Origin: an uncultured Pirellulaceae bacterium
GTDB taxonomy: Bacteria; Planctomycetota; Planctomycetia; Pirellulales; Pirellulaceae
DNA: 64,000 nt
Assembly: GCA_937929805.1 (NCBI GenBank)
Contig: CALFUT010000002.1
Span: 1 to 64,000, forward strand
Direction: 5' to 3'
In this document: positions 43,818 to 53,452 of the stretch, piece by piece
How the letters are laid out: the number at the start of each line of letters is the position of its first letter
How positions within the stretch are numbered: position 1 is the stretch's first letter
Position numbers and translations under genes: made by a program
The notes under the pieces: generated by a model
Database searches by the model: none
Seen by the model: only the letters and a program-made list of their open reading frames with translations
What the model was told of the DNA's origin: nothing

Positions 43818-43898
43818 AGCTGACTCTTTAAGCTGAACTCTTTTGAGTTGTTTCTTCTTTTACTTCGCTCTGCCCAGACAAAACGTCAACAGAGCCGA

Positions 43899-44573
43899 TC
43901 AAGCGGCCACAAACACACTGGGACTCATGGTCGCGGCCAACGCCACGTTCTTGACATAGGTCCCTTTAAGCGACGAAGGCTCCAAGGAACGAATGTGCCC
44001 CAAAAACGCTTCAATGTTCTCCTGAATTTGAGCTGCGGAAAAATTCAAACGACCAACCACGGCGTGCACGTTGCCGCCATTGTCGTTCCGAAACTCAACC
44101 TTACCAGCTTTGTATTCGCTAACTGCGGTGGCAACGTCTGGAGTCACTGTTCCAGCCCGAGGAGAAGGCATCAGGCCTCGCGGGCCAAGCACACGCCCCA
44201 GCGGACCGACAACACCCATCATGTCGGGCGACGCGATGCACACATCGAAATCCAACCAGCCATCGGCGACCTTCTTGGCCAATTCAGCTTCGCCCACTTC
44301 GTCGGCACCGGCCTCTTTGGCTGCCTCAGCAGCAGGGCCCTTAGCAAATACAATGACTCGCTGAGTCTTACCAATTCCGTGCGGCAGAACGATCGAACCA
44401 CGAACAAGCTGATCAGCCTGCTTTGGATCAATTCCCAATCGCATGTGGATTTCAATCGTCTGATCGAACTTTGTTCCATCAAAACCCTTAAGAACCTCGA
44501 CCGCCTTATCCAGCGATACTGGCTCTTCAGGAACCTTGGCAAGCAGTTCGTTATATCTTCTTGAACGTTTCAT
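43899..44573 (-). CDS. rplA: 50S ribosomal protein L1
   Basis: 224 residues. [10 protein letters not shown] start, [51 protein letters not shown] and [13 protein letters not shown] are all standard L1 segments. It binds 23S rRNA at the exit side and usually also represses its own rplK-rplA mRNA. It starts 65 bp after rplK. Confidence 0.97.
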   Translation of the reverse strand: MKRSRRYNELLAKVPEEPVSLDKAVEVLKGFDGTKFDQTIEIHMRLGIDPKQADQLVRGSIVLPHGIGKTQRVIVFAKGPAAEAAKEAGADEVGEAELAKKVADGWLDFDVCIASPDMMGVVGPLGRVLGPRGLMPSPRAGTVTPDVATAVSEYKAGKVEFRNDNGGNVHAVVGRLNFSAAQIQENIEAFLGHIRSLEPSSLKGTYVKNVALAATMSPSVFVAA

Positions 44574-44637
44574 TATTCTTCTTCGCTACTGTTTTCTCGT
44601 TTTCAGGTAACACCAAAAGCCGGTGTCCAAACTTGGA

Positions 44638-45063
44638 TCAGGCCTCGACGTTGATCCCCATACTGCGTGCCGTACCTTCAATCATGCGACAAGCATGCTC
44701 CATATCCCGAGCATTCAGGTCGGCCATCTTCTTGGTACAAATGTCTTCGATCTGAGCACGATTAACCGTGGCGACCTTTGTCTTGTTTGGAACACCAGAG
44801 CCCTTCGCAATTCCGGCCGCCAACTTGAGCAACGCCGCCGCAGGAGGACTCTTCGTCTCGAACTCAAACGAACGATCGTTGTACACCGTAACCACCACGG
44901 GAATCGGAGTTCCGTTGAACTCCTTCGTGCGATCGTTGAACTGCTGAACGAACTGCCCAAGGTTGATACCAAACTTACCCAACGAAGTACCGACAGGAGG
45001 AGCCGGAGTCGCCTGACCACCGGGAACCTGAAACTTCGCCTGACCTGTAACTTGCTTTGCCAT
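44638..45063 (-). CDS. rplK: 50S ribosomal protein L11
   Basis: 141 residues from the ATG at 45063; upstream in-frame codons are non-conserved. [20 protein letters not shown] and the C-terminal rRNA-binding domain ([19 protein letters not shown]) are typical. It forms the GTPase-associated centre. It lies 83 bp after nusG. Confidence 0.97.
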   Translation of the reverse strand: MAKQVTGQAKFQVPGGQATPAPPVGTSLGKFGINLGQFVQQFNDRTKEFNGTPIPVVVTVYNDRSFEFETKSPPAAALLKLAAGIAKGSGVPNKTKVATVNRAQIEDICTKKMADLNARDMEHACRMIEGTARSMGINVEA

Positions 45064-45146
45064 GATGACCGCTAATACTTTTCCACGCGACACACCGGCC
45101 GCACCAAACTGTAAACCTCTGTTGCGAGAAACCCTCGCAAACCAGA

Positions 45147-45980
45147 CTAAGCCACGCTTTCGACGTGCCAGTGATCCAACTCAACAGGATTGGGTCGACC
45201 GAAAATATCGATCATGACCGTAATTCGACCGTTTCGCTCATCAACCGCTGAAACATCACCTTCGTAGTTTTGGAAGTACCCTTCCTTCACTCTGACACGA
45301 TCACCTTCTTTAAACGGAATCGCCGTCTTGATTTTTTCTTCACTCTCTTCGTCCTCAACAGGCCGAGACGTCGAAATAATCCGATCGATCTCTTCCGCAC
45401 TCAGCGGAGCAGGCTTGCCCCCAGACCCAGTAAAATCGCCGATCCCCGATGTCTCGCGAACCAAAAACCACGACTCGTCCGAGATCGCCATCCGAACCAC
45501 GATGTAGCCCGGATACAACTTCCGCTTCACAACCCGCTGCTTGCCGGCCTTGGTAAATTCACGCACGTCCTCAGTCGGAACCAAGATGTCTTGGAAATAC
45601 GCTTCCATCCCCGCACGTTTAACGTTCCGACGCAGATTGTCGCAGATCGACTTCTCGCGGTTCACCTGAACTTTCAGGATATACCAGTCCATCTCACTCT
45701 CATCCACTTCGCCGACAACCGTTTCTTCGACCAACTCTTCAATCGGCGAAGCCTCGGCAACCAACTCCTCTTCCTCAATGTCATCTTCGGTGACCATCTC
45801 GTCAGCCGAAAACCCAAACTCATTTAGATCGGCGTCGGCCACATCTTCCGCAGGCGCACCGGCATCAACTTGACCGCCCTGCCCCGAGACAACCTCAGCG
45901 GACAACGGGCCATCCAAACCGGCCTCCAATGACTCGGAGACCTCTGGCTGATCTTCTGAACTGACATTTTCAGTCGACAT
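45147..45980 (-). CDS. nusG: Transcription antitermination factor NusG with acidic N-terminal extension
   Basis: 277 residues from the ATG at 45980 (the codon before it is TTG). The NGN domain starts at about residue 98 ([19 protein letters not shown]) with [11 protein letters not shown] and [14 protein letters not shown], and the KOW domain is [20 protein letters not shown]. Usual NusG is ~180 residues. The first ~97 residues are strongly acidic and low-complexity with no domain I recognise. It couples polymerase to ribosomes and Rho. It directly abuts secE. Confidence 0.95.
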   Translation of the reverse strand: MSTENVSSEDQPEVSESLEAGLDGPLSAEVVSGQGGQVDAGAPAEDVADADLNEFGFSADEMVTEDDIEEEELVAEASPIEELVEETVVGEVDESEMDWYILKVQVNREKSICDNLRRNVKRAGMEAYFQDILVPTEDVREFTKAGKQRVVKRKLYPGYIVVRMAISDESWFLVRETSGIGDFTGSGGKPAPLSAEEIDRIISTSRPVEDEESEEKIKTAIPFKEGDRVRVKEGYFQNYEGDVSAVDERNGRITVMIDIFGRPNPVELDHWHVESVA

Positions 45981-45983
45981 CAA

Positions 45984-46439
45984 TTACCCACCAGAGTATC
46001 GAATACCAATGATCTCAAAAACTCTTGTCCAGATTACATCGAACAAGAACAACGCAGCCGCCATCGCAAAGATCACAAACATGACCACCACGCTGGCGTT
46101 CCACAACTGCTGACGACCCGGCCACGAAACCTTATTCATCTCGGCTTCGACCGCAATCAAAAAATCAGCAAACGTAGAGTAATTCACCAAACGGTAGGCA
46201 ACCCAAGACCCAATCCCGGCGACAAGAAATCCAATCCCAAGCCCACCGGCACCCAATCGCGAACCCCAACCCGAACGAAAAACCTCAACTCCGGCCAAGC
46301 ACGCAATTAACGCAACGGCCAAAAAGGTCACCTGACGAACCACCCGGCCCTGATTCGGTTTATACAAACCAAACCGAAACAATTCCGGGAAGAAACCGCC
46401 ACCGGCACCTCCGTCTTTTCCTTTTGCCACAGAACTCAT
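45984..46439 (-). CDS. secE: Preprotein translocase subunit SecE
   Basis: 151 residues from the ATG at 46439. Two N-terminal hydrophobic segments (VTFLAVALIACLAGVEV; GLGIGFLVAGIGSWVAY) precede the conserved SecE core FLIAVEAEMNKVSWPGRQQL with its amphipathic clamp and the final membrane helix. Three membrane segments resemble the enterobacterial form. It stabilises SecY in the inner membrane. It stops 3 bp before the nusG start, in the usual secE-nusG order. Confidence 0.94.
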   Translation of the reverse strand: MSSVAKGKDGGAGGGFFPELFRFGLYKPNQGRVVRQVTFLAVALIACLAGVEVFRSGWGSRLGAGGLGIGFLVAGIGSWVAYRLVNYSTFADFLIAVEAEMNKVSWPGRQQLWNASVVVMFVIFAMAAALFLFDVIWTRVFEIIGIRYSGG

Positions 46440-46604
46440 CAAACCACCTCGCACAAATGCCGCGAACCTTCGCCGCTCGTTACTGAAAACTTCCTGATTC
46501 CACCACCAGCCGACCCAGCGACCAGAACACAACCGAGCAACTACTCCCTAAAACGATCCGACCAACGGACACTCAACGAAACCTGCAACAAACAAACTAT
46601 AAAA

Positions 46605-46680
46605 TGGCAGGGGCGGAGGGACTTGAACCCGCAACCGCTGGTTTTGGAAACCAGTGCTCTGCCAATTGAGCTACACCCCT
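46605..46680 (-). tRNA. trpT: tRNA-Trp (CCA)
   Basis: Acceptor stem AGGGGTG pairs with CGCCCCT, discriminator G and an encoded CCA end. The anticodon loop is TTCCAAA with a five-base-pair stem CTGGT/ACCAG; anticodon CCA reads UGG. It lies between tuf and secE, as in many bacteria. Confidence 0.95.
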
Positions 46681-46842
46681 CCAAGCCGACTCAACCTATG
46701 ACCCAAATCCGCCAAAGCCACACCCGAACCAACCAACCCATCCCAACCGAAGCTGCATCAATCTCAAGAAGCGTCGCCCAAGATCAACTCGAGCGACGCC
46801 CTTAAACTGAAACAACTCGGCCAGCCAAGGCCAAACATGACC

Positions 46843-48039
46843 CTAGTCGGTGATCTTAGTCACAACACCCGAACCAACCGTCCGGCCACCTTCGCGAATC
46901 GCGAAACGAACACCGTCGTCCATCGCAATTGGCTTTTGCAGCTCAACATTGATCTTCACATTGTCACCCGGCATGCACATCTCTGCTTCCGACAAATTCG
47001 CAGTACCAGTCACGTCAGTCGTACGGAAGTAAAACTGTGGACGATAACCGCTGAAGAAAGGAGTGTGACGACCACCCTCGTCCTTGCTCAAGCAGTAAAT
47101 CTCAGCCTCGAACTTACTGTGCGGAGTAATCGAACCCGGCTTGGCCAGAACCTGACCACGCTGAATCTCTTCACGCTTTACACCACGAAGAAGGATACCG
47201 ACGTTGTCACCAGCCTGCCCCTCATCAAGGATCTTGCGGAACATCTCAACACCGGTACAAGTAGTCATACGAGGCTCGGCATCGAGGCCGATAATCGCAA
47301 CTTCCTCACCCGTCTTAACGACACCGCGCTCAATACGACCCGTAGCAACCGTTCCACGACCTTCGATCGAGAAAACGTCCTCAATCGCCATCAAGAACGG
47401 CTTATCTTCTTCACGAGCAGGCTCAGGAATGTGCGAATCAATCGCATCCATCAGATTCGAAATACACTCACTGGCAGCCGGATCGGAAGGATTGTTCAAC
47501 GCAGGCAAAGAACTACCACGAACAATCGGGCAGTTGTCACCATCAAAGTCGTACTTTGAAAGCAACTCACGCACTTCCATTTCGACAAGCTCAAGCAATT
47601 CCTCATCATCAACAAGATCACACTTGTTAAGGAAGACAACCAAAGCAGGAACATCAACCTGACGAGCCAACAGAACGTGCTCTTTTGTCTGAGGCATTGG
47701 GCCATCAGCAGCAGAAACCACCAAGATCGCGCCGTCCATCTGAGCAGCACCGGTGATCATGTTCTTAATGAAGTCAGCATGACCCGGGCAGTCAATGTGA
47801 GCGTAGTGACGGTTGTCCGTCTCATACTCAACGTGAGCAACCGCGATCGTCACAGTCTTCGTGTCGTCACGGACCGTACCACCTTTGGCGATATCTGAAT
47901 AATTCTTAGCCTCAGCCAAACCCTTGGCCGCCTGAACTGCAAGGATCGCCGCCGTCGTGGTCGTCTTACCATGGTCAATGTGCCCAATGGTTCCAACGTT
48001 CACGTGAGGTTTTGTCCTCGTAAATGTTTCCTTGGCCAT
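46843..48039 (-). CDS. tuf: Elongation factor Tu with aberrant switch I
   Basis: 398 residues, full length. P-loop [23 protein letters not shown] and FLNKCDLVD and the domains II-III ([36 protein letters not shown]-type segments) are conserved. The switch I effector segment is unusual: where nearly all EF-Tu have RGITI this protein has KTVTI (residues 61-65), preceded by GGTVRDDT rather than NAPEEKA. The Thr that binds Mg is kept (T64). It delivers aminoacyl-tRNA to the ribosome. It follows tRNA-Thr(GGU) by 67 bp and is probably co-transcribed with the four upstream tRNAs. Confidence 0.96.
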   Translation of the reverse strand: MAKETFTRTKPHVNVGTIGHIDHGKTTTTAAILAVQAAKGLAEAKNYSDIAKGGTVRDDTKTVTIAVAHVEYETDNRHYAHIDCPGHADFIKNMITGAAQMDGAILVVSAADGPMPQTKEHVLLARQVDVPALVVFLNKCDLVDDEELLELVEMEVRELLSKYDFDGDNCPIVRGSSLPALNNPSDPAASECISNLMDAIDSHIPEPAREEDKPFLMAIEDVFSIEGRGTVATGRIERGVVKTGEEVAIIGLDAEPRMTTCTGVEMFRKILDEGQAGDNVGILLRGVKREEIQRGQVLAKPGSITPHSKFEAEIYCLSKDEGGRHTPFFSGYRPQFYFRTTDVTGTANLSEAEMCMPGDNVKINVELQKPIAMDDGVRFAIREGGRTVGSGVVTKITD

Positions 48040-48106
48040 ACTATTGTTTACCTGTCTTTTCTATCAACCAAGTTTCAAAAAAACGACCCGCAGGCCGAAC
48101 TACAAA

Positions 48107-48178
<72 letters not shown>

Positions 48179-48212
48179 GATCCAAATCTCAACAAATGCT
48201 TATAAAATCCCA

Positions 48213-48286
<74 letters not shown>

Positions 48287-48443
48287 AAATCTAAACCGGC
48301 CGCCTAACGCATCGCGCAGCGATTCCGCACTTTGGAATGACCCAACAATGTAACAAAATCACAAATATGCACCATGAGCAACCAGCAAAATTCTGGCCAA
48401 AGAGACCAAGTTTTTCTGAGTGCCTGCTTCCAGCTGCAAAAAG

Positions 48444-48525
48444 TGGGGGGTGCAGGATTCGAACCTGCGAAGGCTGAGCCAACAGATTTACAGTCTGTCC
48501 CGTTTGACCGCTTCGGTAACCCCCC
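48444..48525 (-). tRNA. tyrU: tRNA-Tyr (GTA)
   Basis: A long-variable-arm tRNA: acceptor GGGGGGT pairs with ACCCCCC, anticodon loop CTGTAAA with anticodon GTA, then a variable stem GTTGGCTCAGCCTTC. No encoded CCA. Confidence 0.93.
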
Positions 48526-48687
48526 TAAGCCTCGATCAAGCAAGGGTGTAACGCATCATTGAAGTATCCCTACCGAAATCTCGCAATCGCGGGCCGGCAA
48601 ACAGCACCTAACCACGCTAACCACTGAAAATCCAGCTAGTTACCTCAAAACCTCTCGTTGCACCTCAACTGTAATAAAAACTAAAAA

Positions 48688-48760
48688 AGCCAGCGGAGGG
48701 GCTCGAACCCACGACCTGCGGTTTACAAAACCGCTGCTCTCCCAACTGAGCTACGCTGGC
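48688..48760 (-). tRNA. thrU: tRNA-Thr (TGT)
   Basis: Acceptor GCCAGCG/CGCTGGC, anticodon stem GCGGT/ACCGC around TTTGTAA; anticodon TGT. First of the four tRNAs upstream of tuf, 14 bases after a predicted start site. Confidence 0.95.
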
Positions 48761-49416
48761 GCACATTTATAGGGCTCATGAATATAAAGAAAACGTATTC
48801 CCCTGCAATACGAAATCAGACTAATTTCATCAACACAAGGTTCGTCCTCTAAATATGCCGGTTATTCGGGGCCAAACCCCAGTTCCGACCCGGATTTTTC
48901 GCGATATCAGTTCGACAACCCGCCTCAACCCGAGAAACTGCTTGCCAAACAACGAAAACGTGCGGTCTAAACCAATTTGATTTGCCGAGACCGATGGAAG
49001 CTCGACAAACCTCCCAAAGTCACCATTTGAAACAATCTTTGCTCGCTCCTGCCCTGAATCTGAACCACCATCGGAACACGAGTACCTTTAGGTTTAACGA
49101 TAAACGCAAAGAGCCGTTTCAATCTTTGAATATCTGTGTGTCACGAAAACATTCAACCGCCAATCAAGGCAGAACTTGCACAACGGAAGACTGGGTCAAC
49201 CAAGTAGCATGAAACCCCCGACTTCCTTCCGAGTTCAAACGCTTTCTCCGCTACGCCCGATGAAACCTTCCCCGCTGATCGAGGCAATCATCTTCATTTT
49301 CGAGCCCAAAAGCCGGATCCGTCGCTTCCAAGCCTTGCCTGACACACGCGAACCGAAAAAGAGAACAACTGCCGCCGGGCCGGAATCACCACAACTCAGA
49401 TTCCCGACCGGCGCAC
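48761..49416. other. Intergenic region upstream of tRNA-tuf operon
   Basis: About 650 bp between the sigma factor terminator and the first tRNA. Apart from the promoter at 48781-48808 I see no feature; two short plus-strand open frames (48982-49212, 49176-49475) have no ribosome site or recognisable content. Confidence 0.5.
48781..48808 (-). promoter_or_regulatory. Probable sigma-70-type promoter of the tRNA-tuf operon
   Basis: On the minus strand, TTGCAG (48803-48808) and TATATT (48781-48786) are separated by 16 bp. The -10 is 20 bp from the tRNA-Thr(UGU) 5' end, leaving about 14 bases of leader, as expected for a tRNA transcript. Confidence 0.5.
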
Positions 49417-49449
49417 AAAAAACGCTTGGCTGTTTCACCAAGCGTTTTT
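49417..49449 (-). terminator. Strong terminator after the sigma factor gene
   Basis: AAAACGCTTGG and CCAAGCGTTTT form an 11-bp stem with T/A tracts on both sides, so it can stop transcription from either strand. It begins 37 bp after the sigma gene stop. Confidence 0.85.
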
Positions 49450-49485
49450 CAATATCCAAATCAGCGGTTAGTTAATAACCGTCGA

Positions 49486-51174
49486 TCAGTCTTGAGAGAA
49501 CATTCCTTCCGGAAGATCAATTTTTTCCTGCTCAGCCGCGATTCGCAGCTTGTTGATCGCACGTGCCTCAATCTGGCGAATACGCTCCTTCGTGACCCCC
49601 AGCTTGGCTCCGACCTCTTTCAAAGTCTGAGGCTCTTCGCTGTAGTCCAGCCCGAAGCGGCTGATGATGATCGCCTGCTCACGGTCATCAAGTGATTCCA
49701 TGATCTGGCTAATCTGTTCTTCACGCCGCTTTTGATCTGCTTCGATCGACAATTGATCGGTCCGCTGATCCGCGTGAGCCAAAAACAGCTCTTCCGAGGT
49801 CGGGCGAAACCGCTCCTTCTGACGAAACTCGCCAGGGATCGTTCGAGCAAAGTTTTTCATGATGGCCCAGCTAGCGTAAGTGCTGAACTTGTTACCACGC
49901 GAGTAGTCAAATTTCTCAACCGCACGAATGAGCGACATGTTTCCATCGCTGACCAGCTGGAAGAAATCCTCGCTGGCGTTCACGTGACGCTTGGCGATCG
50001 AAACGACCAGACGCAAGTTCGACTGAACGATTCGATTCTTAATCTTGACCGCTTGGTCATACAAAGACTCGACTTCATCCATTAAGGACGCCTTCGCTCG
50101 AGTCACATCTAGCGACTCACGCAATTTGCTGGCCTTGCACTTCAGAAAGTTGTACTTACGGAACAGGTATTGTTCCTGCTCTCGGTTGAGCAAGGCAACT
50201 TCGTACAATGACGCTAGATAGCGAGGCAATCCGGCCGGAGGCTTCGTTTTTCGAGCCGGCTTCTCAAGCTCGGGCATCGGCGATTCCACAATCTTCTTGA
50301 ACGCAGACTTTCGATGGAATTCCGCATTGTCCATGAAGTCCAGTGGCAATTCCATGATCGCCGTGGCTCGCATTTCATTAATCACGCGATATACCGTCGT
50401 TCGCGTGCGGCAATAGCGCCGAGCGATCGAATCGGCCGATCTGCCAGATTGAAAATCTGCGTAGATGCGTTCCTTCATCTCCAGATTCAACGGGCCCGTT
50501 TGATTTGGGAAAATCGAGATTTCAGGATTGTCCGAATCGAACTGCTTGATCGTGTAGCGAATCGTTTCAACGCTACGCCCCATCTGACTGGCGATTCGAC
50601 GAGTCACCTCGGCAGGACAACCGCCCGCTTTGGCAAGCCGACGGGCACGATCGATAATTTCATCTTTGTCATGATTAGTTAGCTGGCTAAAACGCTCGCC
50701 ACGCTTCACTTTTTCGCGGTTGTTCTTCACGAATTGGTCAACGCTAGTATGCAAAAACCCAACGCGCTTTCGGCCACCGTCAAAGATGAATTTACGACTA
50801 ACCAAACCTTGTCGACGCCATCGCGAGATCGTCTTGGTCGAGACATTAAACATGCGACTCAAGTCATCAACCGTGTGCACAGGCTGGGCGACATCATCCG
50901 CCGCCACATTGGCCGCCTCCGACAGATCCTCGATAAAGCACAACAGGTCATGGCGCAGATCTTTGGTGCTGATCTTGATCACGGGCGCATTTTCGGGACG
51001 GAATCCTGTCAGCCGAAAAGAAATGAATTCGAAGTTGTAGTCGCGGCCGTCTTTCAGATCACGAAGCAAATTCTCGGCGCAGTCAACCTGCTCCAATTTC
51101 CGCTCCCGCGGCGCAAAACGTACCTGCTGGTCACGTAGCTCGGCGATGGAATCACATTTGTAATCGGAATGCAT
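49486..51174 (-). CDS. Sigma-70 family factor with three N-terminal helix-turn-helix segments
   Basis: 562 residues from the ATG at 51174, which has AGGAGAAGG upstream. The C-terminal half is a sigma factor: a region 1.2-like segment (YLASLYEVALLNREQEQYLF, ~315-342), region 2 (NLRLVVSIAKRHVN, DLV-like DFFQLVSDGNMSLIRAVEKFDY, FSTYASWAI; ~378-447) and region 4 (LKEVGAKLGVTKERIRQIEA; ~488-548). Region 3 looks shortened. The N-terminal ~300 residues are atypical: a MerR-like helix-turn-helix (TVDDLSRMFNVSTKTISRW, ~101-149), a second (~186-212, MGRSVETIRYTIKQ) and a third (~244-269, SIARRYCRTRTTVYRVINE). Group 2/3 factor with its own terminator; target regulon unknown. Confidence 0.9.
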   Translation of the reverse strand: MHSDYKCDSIAELRDQQVRFAPRERKLEQVDCAENLLRDLKDGRDYNFEFISFRLTGFRPENAPVIKISTKDLRHDLLCFIEDLSEAANVAADDVAQPVHTVDDLSRMFNVSTKTISRWRRQGLVSRKFIFDGGRKRVGFLHTSVDQFVKNNREKVKRGERFSQLTNHDKDEIIDRARRLAKAGGCPAEVTRRIASQMGRSVETIRYTIKQFDSDNPEISIFPNQTGPLNLEMKERIYADFQSGRSADSIARRYCRTRTTVYRVINEMRATAIMELPLDFMDNAEFHRKSAFKKIVESPMPELEKPARKTKPPAGLPRYLASLYEVALLNREQEQYLFRKYNFLKCKASKLRESLDVTRAKASLMDEVESLYDQAVKIKNRIVQSNLRLVVSIAKRHVNASEDFFQLVSDGNMSLIRAVEKFDYSRGNKFSTYASWAIMKNFARTIPGEFRQKERFRPTSEELFLAHADQRTDQLSIEADQKRREEQISQIMESLDDREQAIIISRFGLDYSEEPQTLKEVGAKLGVTKERIRQIEARAINKLRIAAEQEKIDLPEGMFSQD

Positions 51175-51633
51175 AACCTTCTCCTTTTGGTGCCAACCAG
51201 AAATCAAAACTGAAATCAGTTGGGCAGTTCCTAGGCCAATCAAACCGCGTCGCTGTTGTTAAATCAGCATACGGTTATTAGCGGTGCTCGGTTCAAGCTG
51301 GGGCCAATCGAGCCCGCCTTATTCTGTCTTTTTGGCGAACATTTACTCTTTAACAGCCTCCAGATGCAAACGGCGTTCCATGGTGCGGCTCAAGTGTCCA
51401 GTTTTGACGTTTTTTCCGATAAATCCCGCATAAATGCTAACGAAAGTGCTTTCACAAGCAACTGCATGACATCGGGAATCGTAGCGAAAGGAGACGAGTT
51501 TGTTCGATTTGAGACAGCCGCTGTCCGATATTAAGACACATGCGGAATCCACGATGTTCCTTACATTTCCGCATTTTCGCCCTTTTTCTTGACCGTTCTG
51601 GGTTTTCTGATGCTAACTGCAAACCACGTAAAC
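51175..51633. other. Intergenic region, divergent
   Basis: 459 bp between the divergent sigma factor and secreted-protein genes. It should contain promoters and long leaders for both. No repeat, RNA gene or clear promoter was recognised. Confidence 0.4.
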
Positions 51634-53022
51634 ATGAAATCATTGCTCGCGACGCCAATGGTGGCTGTCCTGTTCTTGACCGCCATTTCCACCGCGACCG
51701 CCCAATCGGTGGATATTGATCTCGCATTTGACAAGTCAAAGCAAACCCGAATCGTCAGCGAATATCTGCACGAGGGTGACGTCGTGGTCCCTAAGGCTAG
51801 TGACTCGACCAAGACACAGCCATTGCCTATGCGTGTTCAAGCCCAGATGGACTTCTTTCAACGCTACACCGGAAACGGGTCAGAAAATCAAGCGATTCGG
51901 TACTACCGCGAAGCAAAATCTTCGATCAAGGTCGATGATGGGACCACCGCGGCCGCTCTAGAAAATGGAAACCGCCACATTGTTACTCGCGTCGTGTCGG
52001 GTTCTGCACGGCCGATTCAGGTCGCTTCTCTGGGTGACGCACTTCAACAGTCTGAACTTGACCTTCTGCGTAATCCGGGAGATCCCTTGACCGTCCCCGC
52101 GCTCTTCAACCGCGATAACGTTTCGAAGGGTGACCAATGGGATGCACCTAAAGATGCGCTTGCAAGCTTCTTGGCCGTTGATCACGTCTTGAAAAGTGAT
52201 GTAAAGCTAGTACTCAAATCAATCGAAAACGGACAAGCAAAAATCTACTTTTCGGGCAAAGTTCGAGCCAATGTTGACGACGTCAAGACGGACATCGAAA
52301 TGTCAGGTTTGGTGGCGACAAATTTGAACGACGGTTCATTTTCGTCGGTGCGACTTGCGATCCGAGAACAAAGAAAACAAGGCCAGCTAGCGCCGGGCTT
52401 CTACGGGCGGACGAAGATCGAGACGCGTTTGGCTTCTGTCAAACCGGTTAAGCAGCTGTCAACGCCGGTCATTAAGCGGTTGACGGCGGGCAAGAAGGTG
52501 CAGCAGCGATTAAAATGGGTTTCAGAAGTCGGTCGTTTCGAAGTTCTATACGATCCGTCTTGGCGACTGATTGCGTCGGAAAAAGAAGCCGCCATTTTGC
52601 GGTTCCTAAGCGAAGGTGAATCGATGGCGCAGTGCAGCATCGTTCGCTTGGCTTCTCGGCCTGCCGACAACCCGCTGACGCTTGAGAAATTCAAGAAAGA
52701 AGTCGCCACGATTGTTGAAGCCGACAAGGCTGCAAGACTTCAATCAGCGGAGCAACTGAAATCCCGTTCCGGTTTGAACATCTTGGAAATTCAGGTTTCG
52801 GGCGAAGTGGAAGATGTGCCGCTCAACTGGATGTACTTCCATGTGTCTAACAACCAAGGCCGTTGCGTCACCTTTGTCTTCACTCATGAACAAGAACTAG
52901 CCAGCGAGGTTCGTCCCGCTGCTCGGAAGCTCGTAGGCAATCTGACTTTCTTGCTCCAAAAGAAGGCAAAGCAAAAGTCGCAGGCGAGACGCTCCACCGA
53001 ATCATCTCGGCAAGTTCGCTAG
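51634..53022 (+). CDS. Secreted protein of unknown function
   Basis: 462 residues from the ATG at 51634, which begins a standard signal peptide (KSLLATPMVAVLFLTAIS, cleavage near TAQS). No enzyme motif is apparent. The mature protein is mixed alpha/beta: a first half with LEN-GNRHIVTRV and AIREQRKQGQLAPGFYGR, then WVSEVGRFEVLYDPSWRLIA, similar in tone to lipoprotein-type beta-barrel or periplasmic binding folds of planctomycetes. The C-terminus is basic (KKAKQKSQARRSTESSR). It may be exported to periplasm or cell surface; function is unknown. Confidence 0.75.
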   Translation: MKSLLATPMVAVLFLTAISTATAQSVDIDLAFDKSKQTRIVSEYLHEGDVVVPKASDSTKTQPLPMRVQAQMDFFQRYTGNGSENQAIRYYREAKSSIKVDDGTTAAALENGNRHIVTRVVSGSARPIQVASLGDALQQSELDLLRNPGDPLTVPALFNRDNVSKGDQWDAPKDALASFLAVDHVLKSDVKLVLKSIENGQAKIYFSGKVRANVDDVKTDIEMSGLVATNLNDGSFSSVRLAIREQRKQGQLAPGFYGRTKIETRLASVKPVKQLSTPVIKRLTAGKKVQQRLKWVSEVGRFEVLYDPSWRLIASEKEAAILRFLSEGESMAQCSIVRLASRPADNPLTLEKFKKEVATIVEADKAARLQSAEQLKSRSGLNILEIQVSGEVEDVPLNWMYFHVSNNQGRCVTFVFTHEQELASEVRPAARKLVGNLTFLLQKKAKQKSQARRSTESSRQVR

Positions 53023-53283
53023 GTTCAAAAACCGAATCAAACTTGACGACGACGTCCTGAAAGCCCTCGACATTTGAATCCTGTCAGCCCCGAGGTCCAT
53101 CGACAAGGACACGGCGATGTTTTGCGCTGGCTACCTTCCCAACCGGCATCTGGGGGGGATGGTTCCAACGCATCAGAGAGGGTGCGCGGGCCGCTTGCTC
53201 TCCTAAAATCGGTTTTGAGCATGTCGCTTAAGTAAGCAAGTCAAGCGAAAGCACGGCGGGCCGTATTTTCGAAGCCGGCAAGT
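53023..53283. other. Intergenic region
   Basis: Part of a 430-bp gap upstream of the glucanase gene. It contains a GC-rich stretch around 53140-53200 but no gene I can support; a minus-strand frame of 61 codons at 53037-53222 is probably a by-product. Confidence 0.4.
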
Positions 53284-53323
53284 GTTTTCACGCTAATGAA
53301 CATGTTTTCACGTTAATGAACAT
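53284..53323 (+). promoter_or_regulatory. Tandem 20-bp operator-like repeats
   Basis: GTTTTCACGCTAATGAACAT and GTTTTCACGTTAATGAACAT lie back to back (19 of 20 identical). Each has inverted TTCA/TGAA half-sites six bases apart. The 20-bp spacing places both on the same DNA face. They end 28 bp before a TATAAT box. Confidence 0.7.
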
Positions 53324-53351
53324 ATTGCTGGCCCGGGTCAGTTTGATGGGA

Positions 53352-53357
53352 TATAAT
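53352..53357 (+). promoter_or_regulatory. Probable -10 box of the glucanase gene
   Basis: A perfect TATAAT. No TTGACA-like -35 stands at the right distance, which fits a promoter needing an activator bound at the tandem repeats just upstream. The translation start is about 95 bp downstream. Confidence 0.4.
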
Positions 53358-53452
53358 GCAATGAAACCGGTTTCCGTCTTTTTAAGCCGACTCAATCAAA
53401 CAGCCTTCCTCGCCGAATCCGCGTCACGCCCTGCCCTCGAAGGTACGTTCCT

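Noticed and set aside
48982-49475. Two plus-strand open frames (76 and 99 codons)
   Set aside because: No ribosome site, no recognisable motif, and the second runs into the sigma factor terminator.
53037-53222. 61-codon minus-strand frame upstream of the glucanase
   Set aside because: GC-rich, Pro/Ser-heavy and without signal; most likely non-coding or a repeat relic.
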